Origin: Devosia litorisediminis
GTDB taxonomy: Bacteria; Pseudomonadota; Alphaproteobacteria; Rhizobiales; Devosiaceae
Direction of reading: 5' to 3'
DNA length: 64,000 bases
Assembly (NCBI RefSeq): GCF_018334155.1
Contig: NZ_JAGXTP010000001.1
Location: 434,001 to 498,000, forward strand
This document shows positions 1 to 9,151 of the stretch, piece after piece (position 1 is the stretch's first letter; each line of letters opens with the position of its first letter). Below the pieces are notes generated by a model, which was not told the origin of the DNA, did not search any database, and saw only the letters and a list, made by a program, of their open reading frames with translations. Position numbers and translations under genes: made by a program.

Positions 1-1
1 T

Positions 2-1744
2 TCTCTTGAGCGACTGCTTGCGTGGCCAGAAATTGCGCGCTCGCAACAGTTAGCGCGGTTCCTCGAATATATCGTGCAACGCACACTGGCGGGCGACGAA
101 GCGTCCATCAAGGCCTATTCGATCGCGGTGGATGTGCTGGGCCGGTCGGCCGATTTCGACCCCCAATCGGACCCCATTGTGCGGGTGCAAGCACGACGTC
201 TGCGCGGCCTGCTGGATGAGTATTATCGTGGCCCCGGCAGTGCCGATCCGGTTCGAATCGGATTGCCTGTGGGGCGTTATGTTCCAGAGTTCAGCCCACT
301 GGAGGATGCTGTAGCGGCCAATGGTGGCGCGGCTGTGACCCCCGTCACCCAAGATGAGGATATTGAGGACAGCGAGGACGATGCCAAGCCGGGGCGTCGG
401 GCCCGTGCCCTTGGCGGGGTGACCCTGTCCTGGTTCGCGCTCGTGGTGATCCTGCTGGCGATGGCCGTGGCCAGTTTTGCCTTCATGACATTCGGGCCGA
501 TTTCTCCGCGACGCGAGGCGGTGATCACCGGACCACGACAGCCCAGCGTCACTGTCATCGAATTTCAGAACCTGACCGGACCCGACAATGGCGCGCCCAA
601 GGTCGCGGGACTGGCCATCGAACTGGTCACCGACCTCGATCAGTTTGATGATCTTGATGTGCGCTATGGCGGTGGCGGCGATGTCAGTATTACGGTCGCT
701 GATGGTGAGGGCAGTGACTACGTGCTGAGCGGTATCGTGCGGCGCGACGGGGCACTGGTGCAGTACAGCGCCATTCTGACCGACAGCACTGTTGGTGTCG
801 TGGTCTGGAATCACACCATTGCCGTGCCGACAGCGAGTGCTTCCGATGTGGGGGTTCTCGATGACGTGTCGCGGCGGCTCAGCCTCATTCTGGGCAGCCC
901 GCGCGGCCCCATGCACATCAAGGCCCGCGAAGCGCTGGCGCAAAGCCCGAACCTGAATGGTGGCGGCAATCTCTATCTATGTCGCATGCTGTTCAGCAGC
1001 TATCGCGAAACCGGCATGGCGGTGGACGCGGCCTATACCGACAAATGCCTGGCAAGCCTGCCGTCAAGCGAGCGGGAGACCGCCGTCGGGCTGGCCATCG
1101 CGGGCAGCCTACTTGCCGAACAGGGCATTGGGGCTAGCGAAGTGCCCAAAAGTCGCGATGACCGGCTGCGTCAGGCCGAAGCCCAGCTGGACCGAGCCAT
1201 CAGCCTGTCGCCGGTCAGCGCCTTTATCTGGGAGGAGCACGCGCGCCTGCGGCTCGAAATGGGGCAGATTGATCGGGCGCGCGCCGATTATGGCTCGGCC
1301 ATCCAGCTCAATCCGGCCAATGGTGATGCGCTGGCCGGTTATGCCCGCGTGCTGGCCTTTGGCGGGCAGGCAGCGCAGGCCGAGATCCTGTCGACCGATG
1401 CGGTGGAGGGCACGCCCAATCCGCCAGACTGGTATTTTGGTGTCCCGGCGCTGCTGGCGCTGCGCTCCGGCAATTTCGAGCAGGCCATAGAGCACGCGGG
1501 GCGCTATGCGCAGGTCGATCACGAACTGGGGCCGATCCTGGCCATTCTGGCCGGGCAGCGCGCCGGAGATGGTGAGATCGTCAATCGCTATCTTGCGCAG
1601 GTGCTTGATGTCTCCAGCTTCCGCACCGTCGGGGTGCTGCCCCGCTTGCGCGAGCGGGTGCAGGATGTGGCGCTGCTCGAGCAGATTAGGGGATCGCTGA
1701 CTGCTGCCGGGGTACCCCCTCAGGCGCTGAACGGCCCCTTCTAG
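2..1744 (+). CDS. Winged-helix/TPR membrane protein, 5' end cut by window edge
   Basis: The frame is open to the first base of the window, so the true start lies outside. A GTG at 74 is the first possible start inside, but the residues before it (LLAWPEIARSQQLARFLEYI) continue the same domain. The first ~75 residues match the winged-helix-like N-terminus found in alphaproteobacterial adenylate-cyclase/TPR proteins (conserved SIAVDVLGR and FDPQSDPIVRVQARRLR). An acidic linker and one membrane segment (about 419-490) follow, then a domain resembling the FlgO/TolB-like region of these proteins, and TPR-like helices (about 1200-1500). In such proteins the N-terminal domain is cytoplasmic and possibly DNA-binding; the rest would be periplasmic. 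Target and signal are unknown. Confidence 0.8.
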   Translation, partial: SLERLLAWPEIARSQQLARFLEYIVQRTLAGDEASIKAYSIAVDVLGRSADFDPQSDPIVRVQARRLRGLLDEYYRGPGSADPVRIGLPVGRYVPEFSPLEDAVAANGGAAVTPVTQDEDIEDSEDDAKPGRRARALGGVTLSWFALVVILLAMAVASFAFMTFGPISPRREAVITGPRQPSVTVIEFQNLTGPDNGAPKVAGLAIELVTDLDQFDDLDVRYGGGGDVSITVADGEGSDYVLSGIVRRDGALVQYSAILTDSTVGVVVWNHTIAVPTASASDVGVLDDVSRRLSLILGSPRGPMHIKAREALAQSPNLNGGGNLYLCRMLFSSYRETGMAVDAAYTDKCLASLPSSERETAVGLAIAGSLLAEQGIGASEVPKSRDDRLRQAEAQLDRAISLSPVSAFIWEEHARLRLEMGQIDRARADYGSAIQLNPANGDALAGYARVLAFGGQAAQAEILSTDAVEGTPNPPDWYFGVPALLALRSGNFEQAIEHAGRYAQVDHELGPILAILAGQRAGDGEIVNRYLAQVLDVSSFRTVGVLPRLRERVQDVALLEQIRGSLTAAGVPPQALNGPF

Positions 1745-1821
1745 TCGGTACCGGGGCGCGGTTCTTGCCATGGCCGGAAAATTTCTCAACAATTGGTGGT
1801 GACACGAGGGGGACAAGTCGC

Positions 1822-2793
1822 ATGCCCGATTTTGCTATTCGATGGTGCCTGATGGTTGCGGGCATGGTGCTGGTCCTGTTGCCGGGCACGGCGGCTGCGC
1901 AGTTGCACATGTGCAATGAGACGCCGGAGCTGCGCAGCTTTGCCATTGGCTACAAGGACGGGGCCGACTGGACTTCGGAGGGCTGGTGGTCTGTGGCACC
2001 GGGTGAATGCAAGACGGTGCGCGGTCAAGCCCTGCGCCACGCCTATTTCTACTATCGGGCGACGGCAGGTGGTGCCTTCAAGGGGCAGGGTTACAAATTC
2101 TGCACCAGCCCCGATCCCTTCACCATTGTGGGAGACAGTGATTGCGAAAGCCGCGGCTATGCGCGCGATGATTTCTCCCAGATCGAGATTGGCACGGCGA
2201 GCGAGTTCACCTTTACGCTGACCGCACCAGCCCCGGCGGCAGCGTCGAAGGATGCGCAGAGCAATGCAGCACCCATTGCGCCCGTCGCCTTATCGCAGGA
2301 ACCGTGGGGCATGGTGATGTATGAGCCGTCGGATCTACCCGTCGCTGTCGCCCGGTTCGGGGATCAACTGGGCTGTGATCTGGGGGAGGCCATGCCGGCC
2401 TGGGGCGGACAGGGGATTGGTCTGGCCGATGGCAGCGAGATCTATCTGGTGCCGTGCCACAATGCCGATATCAATGTTGAACACTTCATGGCCATGCGCC
2501 CGGCCGGCATGAGCAGCTTCCGGCTCTATGAATTCGAAAGCCCGCCCGGCGATAATCTGGACAATCACCTGCTGATCTCGAGTGCCTTTTTCGATGCCGG
2601 CACCATGACGATTAGTGGCACGATGGCTTATGGACCCGATGGGGATTGCGGGCTGTTCGAGCGACACCAATATGTCGCGCAGGGCGATTATTTCGAGCTG
2701 GTGGAGCAGCGCGAGAAGGTGGCGTGCGACGGCCAGTATGATCTGCCCGAAAGCTATCCGCTACGCTGGACCATTGATGAAATGGGCGGCTGA
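1822..2793 (+). CDS. Secreted DUF1036 protein
   Basis: A 323-residue protein. I place the start at 1822 because a purine-rich GAGGGGGA lies just upstream and the following residues form a signal peptide (hydrophobic stretch MVAGMVLVLLPG, cut likely after AAAQ). Residues ~27-125 fit DUF1036, a periplasmic family with conserved Cys (LHMCN, GECKTV, FCTS, DCESRGY) and aromatic residues. The C-terminal ~190 residues form a second domain I do not recognise, separated by an Ala/Pro linker. It follows the TPR gene on the same strand with a 77-base gap, so the two may be cotranscribed. Function unknown; export to the periplasm is inferred from the signal peptide. Confidence 0.8.
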   Translation: MPDFAIRWCLMVAGMVLVLLPGTAAAQLHMCNETPELRSFAIGYKDGADWTSEGWWSVAPGECKTVRGQALRHAYFYYRATAGGAFKGQGYKFCTSPDPFTIVGDSDCESRGYARDDFSQIEIGTASEFTFTLTAPAPAAASKDAQSNAAPIAPVALSQEPWGMVMYEPSDLPVAVARFGDQLGCDLGEAMPAWGGQGIGLADGSEIYLVPCHNADINVEHFMAMRPAGMSSFRLYEFESPPGDNLDNHLLISSAFFDAGTMTISGTMAYGPDGDCGLFERHQYVAQGDYFELVEQREKVACDGQYDLPESYPLRWTIDEMGG

Positions 2794-2801
2794 GGCGGCG
2801 C

Positions 2802-3134
2802 CTAGTGGGCCGCTGATTTGGAGAACAGATTGATCACCAGCACGCCCGAGAGGATCAGCCCCATGCCTATCATGGCGGGCAGATCCAGCGTCTGGCCATG
2901 CACGAAATAGGCAATCAGTGCGATCAGCACGATGCCGGTGCCCGACCAGATCGCGTAGCCGATGCCCACCGGGATGGTCTGCAGGGCCAGCGAGAAGAAA
3001 TAGAACGTGATGGCATAGCCAATCACCACAACCAGGGTCGGCACCAGTTCGGTGAAACCGTTCGACGCCCGCAGGAACGAGGTCGCCACAACCTCTCCGA
3101 CAATGGCGATGGCCAGCAGAACGCCGCCGTTCAT
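2802..3134 (-). CDS. Small multidrug resistance (SMR) family transporter
   Basis: A 110-residue protein with four predicted membrane helices and the SMR hallmarks: the membrane Glu in helix 1 ([12 protein letters not shown]) that couples substrate to protons, and the loop [10 protein letters not shown] in helix 3. Length is normal for EmrE/QacE/Gdx proteins. They work as antiparallel dimers in the inner membrane, exchanging protons for cationic compounds or guanidinium. The start overlaps the stop of murD2 by 4 bases (ATGA), so it is probably translated from the murL-murD2 mRNA. Subtype and substrate cannot be read from the sequence; a link to cell-wall metabolism is only suggested by the overlap. 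Confidence 0.9.
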   Translation of the reverse strand: MNGGVLLAIAIVGEVVATSFLRASNGFTELVPTLVVVIGYAITFYFFSLALQTIPVGIGYAIWSGTGIVLIALIAYFVHGQTLDLPAMIGMGLILSGVLVINLFSKSAAH

Positions 3135-4432
3135 GCCGGGGTCTCGGCGAACAGCGCCTTGGCCAGGGCGACAAAGCGGTCGCCGCGCTCCTCGAAATTC
3201 TTGAACTGGTTGTAGGAGGGTGCGCCTGGCGACAGGATCACTGCGTCAAAGGCATCCTTGTGGGCGACGAGCGCCTTCATTGCCGCTTCGAGATCGGGCG
3301 GGGTCAGCACGGTGATCTCGGGGGCGGCCCTGGCGGTGGCCGTCGCCAGGCGTTCGCCCGTCACCGGCAGGCAAGCCAGCATGGTGACGCCATAACCTGC
3401 CAGGCGTTCTGCAAGATCGCCATAATCCTGTGCCCGCTCATGGCCGCCGGCGATCAGCGCCAGACGGCGACCGGGATAGGCTGCCAGCGCTGCCTTGGTC
3501 GCCTCGGGGGTGGTGGAGATGGAGTCGTCGACAAAGGTCATGCCGCCGAGTTTGTGCTCCTCAAGCCGATGGGGCAGGGGCGTGAAGGCGCGGATGCCAT
3601 CAACGATGCCATCCAGCGTTGCCCCGGCAGCGAGCGCGATCTGAGCGGCTAGCAGGGCATTGTCGAGGTTGTGGGCGCCGCGCAGGCGTGACCGGGCTGC
3701 GGCAGACTCCACGGCGAGCTGTTCGTCACTGGTCAGATCGCGCAGCAGGCGTCGATGGTCGCGCGTGGCCTTGGCCACCAGGGCATTGCCCTTGGCGCCA
3801 GCACCCAGCGCCACGGGGAAGCCGCCATCGCGGTCAATCAGGTGCAGCTTGTCGGCATAATAGCGTTCGACGCTGCCATGCCAGTCGACATGCTCGGGAT
3901 ACAGATTGGTCACCGCCGCGATGTCGGGCAGGAAATTCATGTCGGCTGTCTGGTAGCTGGAAAGCTCGAAGATCACCACGGCGTGCTTGTCGGCGATGTC
4001 GAGTGGCGCCAGCCCCACATTGCCTGCCAGCCCGGCATCGATGCGCGAACGGGTCAGCATCAGATGGAGCAGGGTTGCCGTAGTCGATTTGCCCTTGGTG
4101 CCGGTAATGGCGATGACCGTGCGTCCATCGCGGTAGGTATGGCCCCACAGGTTGAGATTGGAGGTGACGGCGATGCCGGCGTCGCGGGCAATGTCAAACA
4201 CGGGCTTGTAGCGCGAAACGCCGGGGCTCTTGATGATGTCACCAAAGCGGTGGGCGCGGATGGCGTCCTTGATGTCCTCAGGCGCCATGAAAGCGGTATC
4301 GGGGATATCGGCTGTGCCGCTATCGACGGTGACGAACACCTTGAGGTCGGGCTGAACGGCCTTGAGAAAGGCCCGGGTGGAGAGGGCTTCGCGGCCTGCG
4401 CCGTAAATCAGGACGGGTTCTTCAAACAGCAT
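3131..4432 (-). CDS. murD2: UDP-N-acetylmuramoyl-L-alanine--L-glutamate ligase (MurD2)
   Basis: A 433-residue Mur ligase. Residues 1-95 form the N-terminal domain, the ATP-binding P-loop GTKGKST is at 111-117, followed by GNVGLAPLD, a central region with ELSSYQT and [11 protein letters not shown], and a C-terminal ligase domain ([15 protein letters not shown]). In Xanthomonas, MurD2 adds L-glutamate, rather than the D-glutamate used by MurD, to UDP-MurNAc-L-Ala. The call rests on the Mur-ligase fold plus the neighbouring murL, whose start region it overlaps by 11 bases. The main murD of the mra/dcw cluster would be elsewhere. Cytoplasmic. If the neighbour were ignored, the name would be MurD-like ligase. 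Confidence 0.87.
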   Translation of the reverse strand: MLFEEPVLIYGAGREALSTRAFLKAVQPDLKVFVTVDSGTADIPDTAFMAPEDIKDAIRAHRFGDIIKSPGVSRYKPVFDIARDAGIAVTSNLNLWGHTYRDGRTVIAITGTKGKSTTATLLHLMLTRSRIDAGLAGNVGLAPLDIADKHAVVIFELSSYQTADMNFLPDIAAVTNLYPEHVDWHGSVERYYADKLHLIDRDGGFPVALGAGAKGNALVAKATRDHRRLLRDLTSDEQLAVESAAARSRLRGAHNLDNALLAAQIALAAGATLDGIVDGIRAFTPLPHRLEEHKLGGMTFVDDSISTTPEATKAALAAYPGRRLALIAGGHERAQDYGDLAERLAGYGVTMLACLPVTGERLATATARAAPEITVLTPPDLEAAMKALVAHKDAFDAVILSPGAPSYNQFKNFEERGDRFVALAKALFAETPA

Positions 4433-5792
4433 AGGCGGCGACCTTGGCGGCGAGCGCTGGGGGAATGTGGTGATCGTGGCTGTCCGTCAGGCACTCGGCC
4501 ATGGCTGCCTGCAATTTGGGTTCGCCATACTGGGCCAGCAGATCGGCCTTGATGGCGCGCACCACAGCGGCCTGATGCCAGTCGGCATGGCGGGTCAGCG
4601 TATACAGGCATGCCGCGGCTTCAAGGATTTCGCCAACGCATTCCCATGGCTTCTGGCCGGCCAGTCCGGCCAGTTCGCGGAACGAGGCTTCGTTGGCAGG
4701 ATTGTGGAGCAGATCCTTGCCGAAGATCGAAAGGAGGCGATCCTTGGCCATGAAGGGGGCAAAGATCAGGAAGACGAAATGGCATTTGGGGCATTCGCCG
4801 CACCAGAGCGGGCCGTCATTGCCGGTCAGACGGAAATTGCGGTTGCAGCTGGAAAACACGTGGTCGAACTTGTCTTCGTGGGTAAACAGCGAAGCGATGC
4901 GGGCTTCCGAATAGGGGCGCAGCAGGGAAAAATACTTCAGGGCGCCGCCGGTGGCATTGGCCAGCACGTCGGCAATCAGCAGCTCGAAACCGAGCGATTT
5001 GGAATATTGGTGATTGGTCTCGCGACCGTCGAACTCGACATTGCCTTCGCTGGCCGAGCGCTCGTTGGACAGGACGATCTGGTTGTAGCCAAACAGCAGA
5101 GAGCACAGCGCGGCGATCATCGAGTTGATCGCGGTCGAGGGCACGTGGCCGTTGTAATAGCCGGGCTGGCTGCCCAGACGGATCATCTCGGCATCAAGCG
5201 TGCGGGTGACATAGACCGGCGGGGTGCCGATGGTCTCGACCGATGTCAGGATGGGGCCCTTGGGATTGACCGCGAATGGGGTGAAGCTGACTCCGGTATG
5301 GGACAGCAGATCGACGCTGACCAGGGAATCCTTGCCGCCACCAATGGGCAGCAGGGTGCGGTCGGGCAGGTCGAGCGCCGGCAGTCTTTCCACCGGATCG
5401 ACGGGGGCGTTGATAGTTAGTTTGCCGAAGCGAGGCAGATCGTTGCGAGCGTAGAATTCGCCCAGCCCGTTTTCATAGACGTCGATGGCAAAGGCGCGCT
5501 CAGCCTCGGACAGGGCAATTTCGGGCGCGGCGATCTCGAACGGCGCCTTGAGCTTGAAATAGCTCACGCCAAGCACAAATCCGGTCAGATCAAGCAGCTT
5601 GAGGAAGTTGGGGCTGGTGGCCGCGGCGCTATCGGCGCCAGCGGGCATGTCGAGGGTTTCGACGAAGTGCAGACCGCCCAGAGCATAGCTGAAACGGGCC
5701 TGGCCGGTGGCGGGGTCGAAGGTGGGGCGCTCGATAAGAAACTGATCAGTCAAAGCTGGACACTCGGCGGGGCTGACTTGGTTAGCCATCAT
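4422..5792 (-). CDS. murL: UDP-MurNAc-L-alanyl-L-glutamate epimerase (MurL)
   Basis: A 456-residue protein matching the glycopeptidyl-glutamate epimerase MurL. It inverts the terminal L-Glu of UDP-MurNAc-L-Ala-L-Glu to D-Glu using ATP, so peptidoglycan can be made without free D-glutamate from MurI. Visible features are the PP-loop-like GGGKDSLV at 151-158, LSNERSASEGN at 241-251, and a CxxCxxC cluster (CGECPKC, 331-337). The start is a double ATG (5792, 5789). It is first in a minus-strand operon with murD2 and the SMR gene, and is divergent from the DGPF gene. Family assignment is from recognition of these motifs and the conserved murL-murD2 pairing; activity in this organism is inferred. 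Confidence 0.9.
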   Translation of the reverse strand: MMANQVSPAECPALTDQFLIERPTFDPATGQARFSYALGGLHFVETLDMPAGADSAAATSPNFLKLLDLTGFVLGVSYFKLKAPFEIAAPEIALSEAERAFAIDVYENGLGEFYARNDLPRFGKLTINAPVDPVERLPALDLPDRTLLPIGGGKDSLVSVDLLSHTGVSFTPFAVNPKGPILTSVETIGTPPVYVTRTLDAEMIRLGSQPGYYNGHVPSTAINSMIAALCSLLFGYNQIVLSNERSASEGNVEFDGRETNHQYSKSLGFELLIADVLANATGGALKYFSLLRPYSEARIASLFTHEDKFDHVFSSCNRNFRLTGNDGPLWCGECPKCHFVFLIFAPFMAKDRLLSIFGKDLLHNPANEASFRELAGLAGQKPWECVGEILEAAACLYTLTRHADWHQAAVVRAIKADLLAQYGEPKLQAAMAECLTDSHDHHIPPALAAKVAAYAV

Positions 5793-5879
5793 ATAGGTGA
5801 TTTGCGCCCCCGAAGGGAGAGGAATGGCGGATCACGACATGTCGAACTTGTCTGTGCTCATCCGTCGTGACGTTATGAA

Positions 5880-5894
5880 GGAGCATGGTGCTCC
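5880..5894. promoter_or_regulatory. Perfect 6-bp dyad in murL/DGPF divergent promoter region
   Basis: GGAGCA-TGG-TGCTCC is a perfect inverted repeat ending 20 bases before the ATG at 5915. It could be an operator or a 5'-UTR hairpin near the ribosome-binding site of the DGPF gene. No known consensus is matched. Confidence 0.3.
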
Positions 5895-5914
5895 CGCAAC
5901 ACGGAGAAATTGAG

Positions 5915-6340
5915 ATGCGCGTTATGGTTTTTGTCAAAGCCACTACCGATAGTGAAGCCGAAGAAACCCCGGCACCCAGCGCGGAATTGCTTGAAGCAAT
6001 GGGGCGGTACAACAATGAACTGGTCGATGCAGGCATTTTGCTGGCCGGCGATGGGCTCAAGCCGTCAAAGCACGGCAAGCGTGTGGCCTTTGACGGGGCC
6101 AGCCGTACCGTGATCGACGGGCCATTCGCCGAAACCAAGGAATTGGTGGCCGGTTACTGGCTGTGGCAGGTGCGCGACATGGATCATGCGCTTGAATGGG
6201 TCAAGCGTTGCCCCAACCCCATGCCGGGTCCCAGTGAGATTGAAATTCGCCCCCTTTACGAGATGAGCGATTTCGAGGCGACCATGTCGCCCGAGGCGGC
6301 GTCCCTGCACGAAGGGGCACGCAGCAAGCTGGGTAACTAG
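5915..6340 (+). CDS. YCII-related DGPF-domain protein
   Basis: A 141-residue protein from the ATG at 5915, preceded by a CGGAGAA ribosome-binding site; the upstream ATG at 5885 would only add ten non-conserved residues. It has the compact alpha/beta YCII/DGPF fold: N-terminal strand MRVMVFVKA, MGRYNNELVDAGILLAGDGL, and the signature VIDGPFAETKELVAGYW, where a conserved Asp/His environment suggests an enzyme of unknown substrate. Many relatives sit beside ECF sigma-factor genes, but no sigma factor is seen here. It ends on a CTAG that also holds the stop codon of the convergent phosphoesterase gene. Confidence 0.9.
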   Translation: MRVMVFVKATTDSEAEETPAPSAELLEAMGRYNNELVDAGILLAGDGLKPSKHGKRVAFDGASRTVIDGPFAETKELVAGYWLWQVRDMDHALEWVKRCPNPMPGPSEIEIRPLYEMSDFEATMSPEAASLHEGARSKLGN

Positions 6341-7227
6341 CAGATACGCATCTGCAGGCGCATGACGATTTCGGTGCCCAGACGCTGAAAGCCGAATTCG
6401 CGCATGGTGCAGGTCCAGCCATCACCGGCCCGCTCGATCCGGAACAGATTGTAGCGGGCTGGATCGTCCAGCGTGCCGCCCTGTGCGGCGCTGGCAGCGG
6501 CGACGCCGACCACGGGCACTTCGCCCTTATTGCCCGGAATGGAGTGGATTGAGGAGCGATGGGTATGGCCGTGCAGGATCAGCTCGGCGCCATGCTCGGC
6601 AATCACTTCGCGGAACAGTTTGTGACCCTTGAGGCCAAATGAGGGATGCTGCAGCTCGGGATTGGGCGGATGATGGATCAGCACGGTGCGGAAATAGTCC
6701 GCCTCGCCCATGACGCGCAAAATCCGGCCCAGCCGCTCGGCCTGGGCTTCGTCGAAGCGGCCGATGGCCAGGAATGGCCGGGTCGGCACTGCGCTTGAGC
6801 AGGAGATGACAGCCAGCTCACCAATCCGGCGGACAAAGGGAAAGTCGCCATCATCGAGCGTTTCGCCCTTGAGGTATTCGCCCCAGACCTTCTGTGCCGA
6901 TTCCAGCGCACCGGGCACATAGGCGTCGTGATTGCCCGGGCAGACGGCGACCTTGTCGGCTGCGCCGAGCGCGTTCAGCCAGTCGCCGGCGCGCTCGATT
7001 TCAGCGGGCAGGGCCAGATTGACCAGATCGCCGGTGACAGCGGTGAAGTCAGCTTTCTGGGCCTGCAGATGGCGCACCAGAGCCGCCAGTGTCTCGCTGT
7101 TGAGCTCGTCGTGCCGCTTCAGCTTCCAGTTCAGATAGCCGGTGATGCGTTTACCCAACAGGTCGCGCCAGCCCACCTGGGGCATGGGGGAGAGGTGGAT
7201 ATCGGAGATGTGGGCAAGATTGATCAT
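6337..7227 (-). CDS. Calcineurin-like metallophosphoesterase
   Basis: A 296-residue cytoplasmic protein with the full two-metal phosphoesterase motif set: DIH (D9, H11), GD (66-67), GNHD (98-101), a later IHHPPNPE histidine block and the C-terminal GHTHRSS. Length and motif spacing resemble the 3',5'-cAMP phosphodiesterase (CpdA) group, so cyclic nucleotide or other phosphodiester hydrolysis is likely, but the substrate cannot be fixed. It is a single gene, convergent with the DGPF gene (4-base overlap) and divergent from the NUDIX gene at 7338. Confidence 0.87.
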   Translation of the reverse strand: MINLAHISDIHLSPMPQVGWRDLLGKRITGYLNWKLKRHDELNSETLAALVRHLQAQKADFTAVTGDLVNLALPAEIERAGDWLNALGAADKVAVCPGNHDAYVPGALESAQKVWGEYLKGETLDDGDFPFVRRIGELAVISCSSAVPTRPFLAIGRFDEAQAERLGRILRVMGEADYFRTVLIHHPPNPELQHPSFGLKGHKLFREVIAEHGAELILHGHTHRSSIHSIPGNKGEVPVVGVAAASAAQGGTLDDPARYNLFRIERAGDGWTCTMREFGFQRLGTEIVMRLQMRIC

Positions 7228-7337
7228 TGCGGGCGTAATGCCAGAACGAAGCTGGCAAGAAAATGCTCAATCGCCTCGAGCGTGAATTTTGTCATGATCA
7301 AGACTCTGCTACCCATGCGGCAAAAGGAGTTCTCCCG

Positions 7338-7814
7338 ATGCAGATGAATCGCTTCCAGCGGGTGCGTGCCAAGGTGTTTTTGACGCTCAAGGGCATCTGG
7401 CACCGGCTGACAGTGGGCGCTCGTGTGATGCTGGTGGATGGCGACAAGGTTTTCCTTATTCGCCACACCTATGTGCCGGGCTGGCAGTTTCCGGGCGGCG
7501 GGGTTGATCCCGGCGAAACCGTGGAAGCAGCGGCACGACGCGAGGTCGAGGAAGAAACCGGCTATCGCGTGACGGGTGAAATGGCGCTGCAGCATATCTT
7601 TCACAATACCAGCACGGTGACCGATCGCGACCATGTGGCGTTTTACGTCGCCACCCAGTTCGAGCAGGCCTTTGTGTTCAAACCCAACCGCGAAATTGCC
7701 GAAGCGAGGTGGTTCGACCGCCGGGCGCTGCCTGAAAAGGTCACGCCCGCCACCTCGCAGCGGATCGACGAGTATTTCGACAAAGTGCCGCGCCGCGACG
7801 TCTGGGGCTACTGA
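7338..7814 (+). CDS. NUDIX hydrolase
   Basis: The start is set at the ATG at 7338 because AAAAGGAG lies 6-13 bases before it and the frame upstream is not conserved-looking; this gives 158 residues. The Nudix box is intact at about 53-75 (GGGVDPGETVEAAARREVEE followed by ETGY), giving the Mg-binding REVEEE core. Such enzymes cleave nucleoside diphosphates linked to another group. The N-terminal ~20 basic residues could pack on the domain. Substrate unknown. It stands alone, convergent with the hydroquinone reductase gene. Confidence 0.9.
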   Translation: MQMNRFQRVRAKVFLTLKGIWHRLTVGARVMLVDGDKVFLIRHTYVPGWQFPGGGVDPGETVEAAARREVEEETGYRVTGEMALQHIFHNTSTVTDRDHVAFYVATQFEQAFVFKPNREIAEARWFDRRALPEKVTPATSQRIDEYFDKVPRRDVWGY

Positions 7815-7841
7815 CCCAGCCGCGGCGCGTGCTCTTCCAGG

Positions 7842-8801
7842 CTAGTCGAGGAAGGGGAGTTCCGGTCCGATCGGGATGATACGGGTCGGGTTGATGGTGA
7901 TGTGGCTCCAGTAATAATGCGTGCGGATATGGTCGAGATCGACTGTTTCCTTGACGCCGGGCACCTCGTAGAGCGCCTTGAGATAGTGCGAGATGTTCTT
8001 GTAGTCGGCAATGCGCTGGCGATTGCACTTGAAGTGGCCGACATAGACCGCATCGAACCGCACCAGTGTGGTGAACAGGCGCCAATCGGCCTCGGTGACG
8101 GTGTCGCCCGTCAGGTATGAGGTCTCGCCCAGAATGGCTTCTACCCAGTCCAGTGATTCAAACAGCTTGGCGACCGCCCCGTCATAGGCTTCCTGGGTAG
8201 TCGCAAAGCCGGCTTTGTAGACGCCATTGTTGATGTCATCATAGACGCGGGCATTGATCGGATCGATCGTGGCCTGCAGCGCTTCGGGGTAATAATCATC
8301 GGTGTTGCCGGTCAGCTCGTTGAAGGCCGAGTTGAACATGCGGATGATTTCGGAGCTTTCATTGGAAACAATGGTGCCGGTCTGCTTGTCCCACAGCACG
8401 GGCACGGTCACGCGGCCGGTATAGTCCGGCACGGCGTGGGTGTAGACCTGCCAGAGCTTTTCCTTGTCGAACAGGTGATCGCCGGTGGAGCCATTGGCCT
8501 TATCGAAGGTCCAGCCGGTCTCGTCGGCCATTTTATGGGCGACGACCGACACCGAGATCAGGTCTTCCAGATTCTTCAGCTTGCGGAAGATCAGGGTGCG
8601 GTGGGCCCAGGGGCAGGCCAGCGACACATAGAGGTGGTAGCGCCCCGCCTCGGCCTTGAAACCGCCTTCGCCCGAGGGACCGGCGGCGCCGTCAGCGGTT
8701 ACCCAGTTACGGAAGCCCGCCTGGCTGCGTTCGAACTTACCACCGGTCTTTTTGGTGTCGTACCACTGGCTGGACCATTTGCCGTCAATCAACTGTCCCA
8801 T
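7842..8801 (-). CDS. yqjG: Glutathionyl-hydroquinone reductase (YqjG/ECM4 family)
   Basis: A 319-residue member of the Xi-class glutathione transferases, started at the ATG 8801; the frame continues upstream for 67 residues of non-protein-like sequence. The catalytic CPWA motif is at 63-66, followed by the thioredoxin-like fold and the all-helical C-terminal domain (ETSYLTGDTVTEADWRLFTT). These enzymes reduce glutathionyl-hydroquinones with glutathione in the cytosol and help detoxify quinones. Length matches E. coli YqjG. It is divergent from the GNAT gene across about 350 bases with no recognised regulator nearby. Confidence 0.93.
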   Translation of the reverse strand: MGQLIDGKWSSQWYDTKKTGGKFERSQAGFRNWVTADGAAGPSGEGGFKAEAGRYHLYVSLACPWAHRTLIFRKLKNLEDLISVSVVAHKMADETGWTFDKANGSTGDHLFDKEKLWQVYTHAVPDYTGRVTVPVLWDKQTGTIVSNESSEIIRMFNSAFNELTGNTDDYYPEALQATIDPINARVYDDINNGVYKAGFATTQEAYDGAVAKLFESLDWVEAILGETSYLTGDTVTEADWRLFTTLVRFDAVYVGHFKCNRQRIADYKNISHYLKALYEVPGVKETVDLDHIRTHYYWSHITINPTRIIPIGPELPFLD

Positions 8802-9151
8802 GGGGCGAGCCTTTCCGTCATGTTCTCGACGTTTTGCTGGCGTGAACTTCCAGCTGTCATTTGCGTTGACTGACACATACGCGCTGGGCGCGCGAACGAT
8901 AAGAGCGCAATGGCGTAACGAAGCGTTGTGTATTTTGAACACAGACTCGGTGCGGGTCTCGGTTTTTGCAGGGTCTGCCGATGAGTTTTTGTTTACGTCC
9001 AATCGCGGCGATGCTAATGCGGAATCTCGGCGTGGAGGCGCCCAGGATGGCGAAAGTATTGCAGGTAGTTCGACGACCGTAACGGGTCCTTTGAATCGGT
9101 GCTCAGACGAGCGCCGGGTTTGTACTACGCATTGCTTTGTCGGGTCTTGAT
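8802..9151. other. Intergenic region without a recognised gene
   Basis: About 350 bases separate two divergent genes. Long open frames cross it but look like read-through of composition, not protein. It probably holds both promoters. Short dyads such as TTGTGT..ACACAG (around 8926-8943) are too weak to call. Confidence 0.5.
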
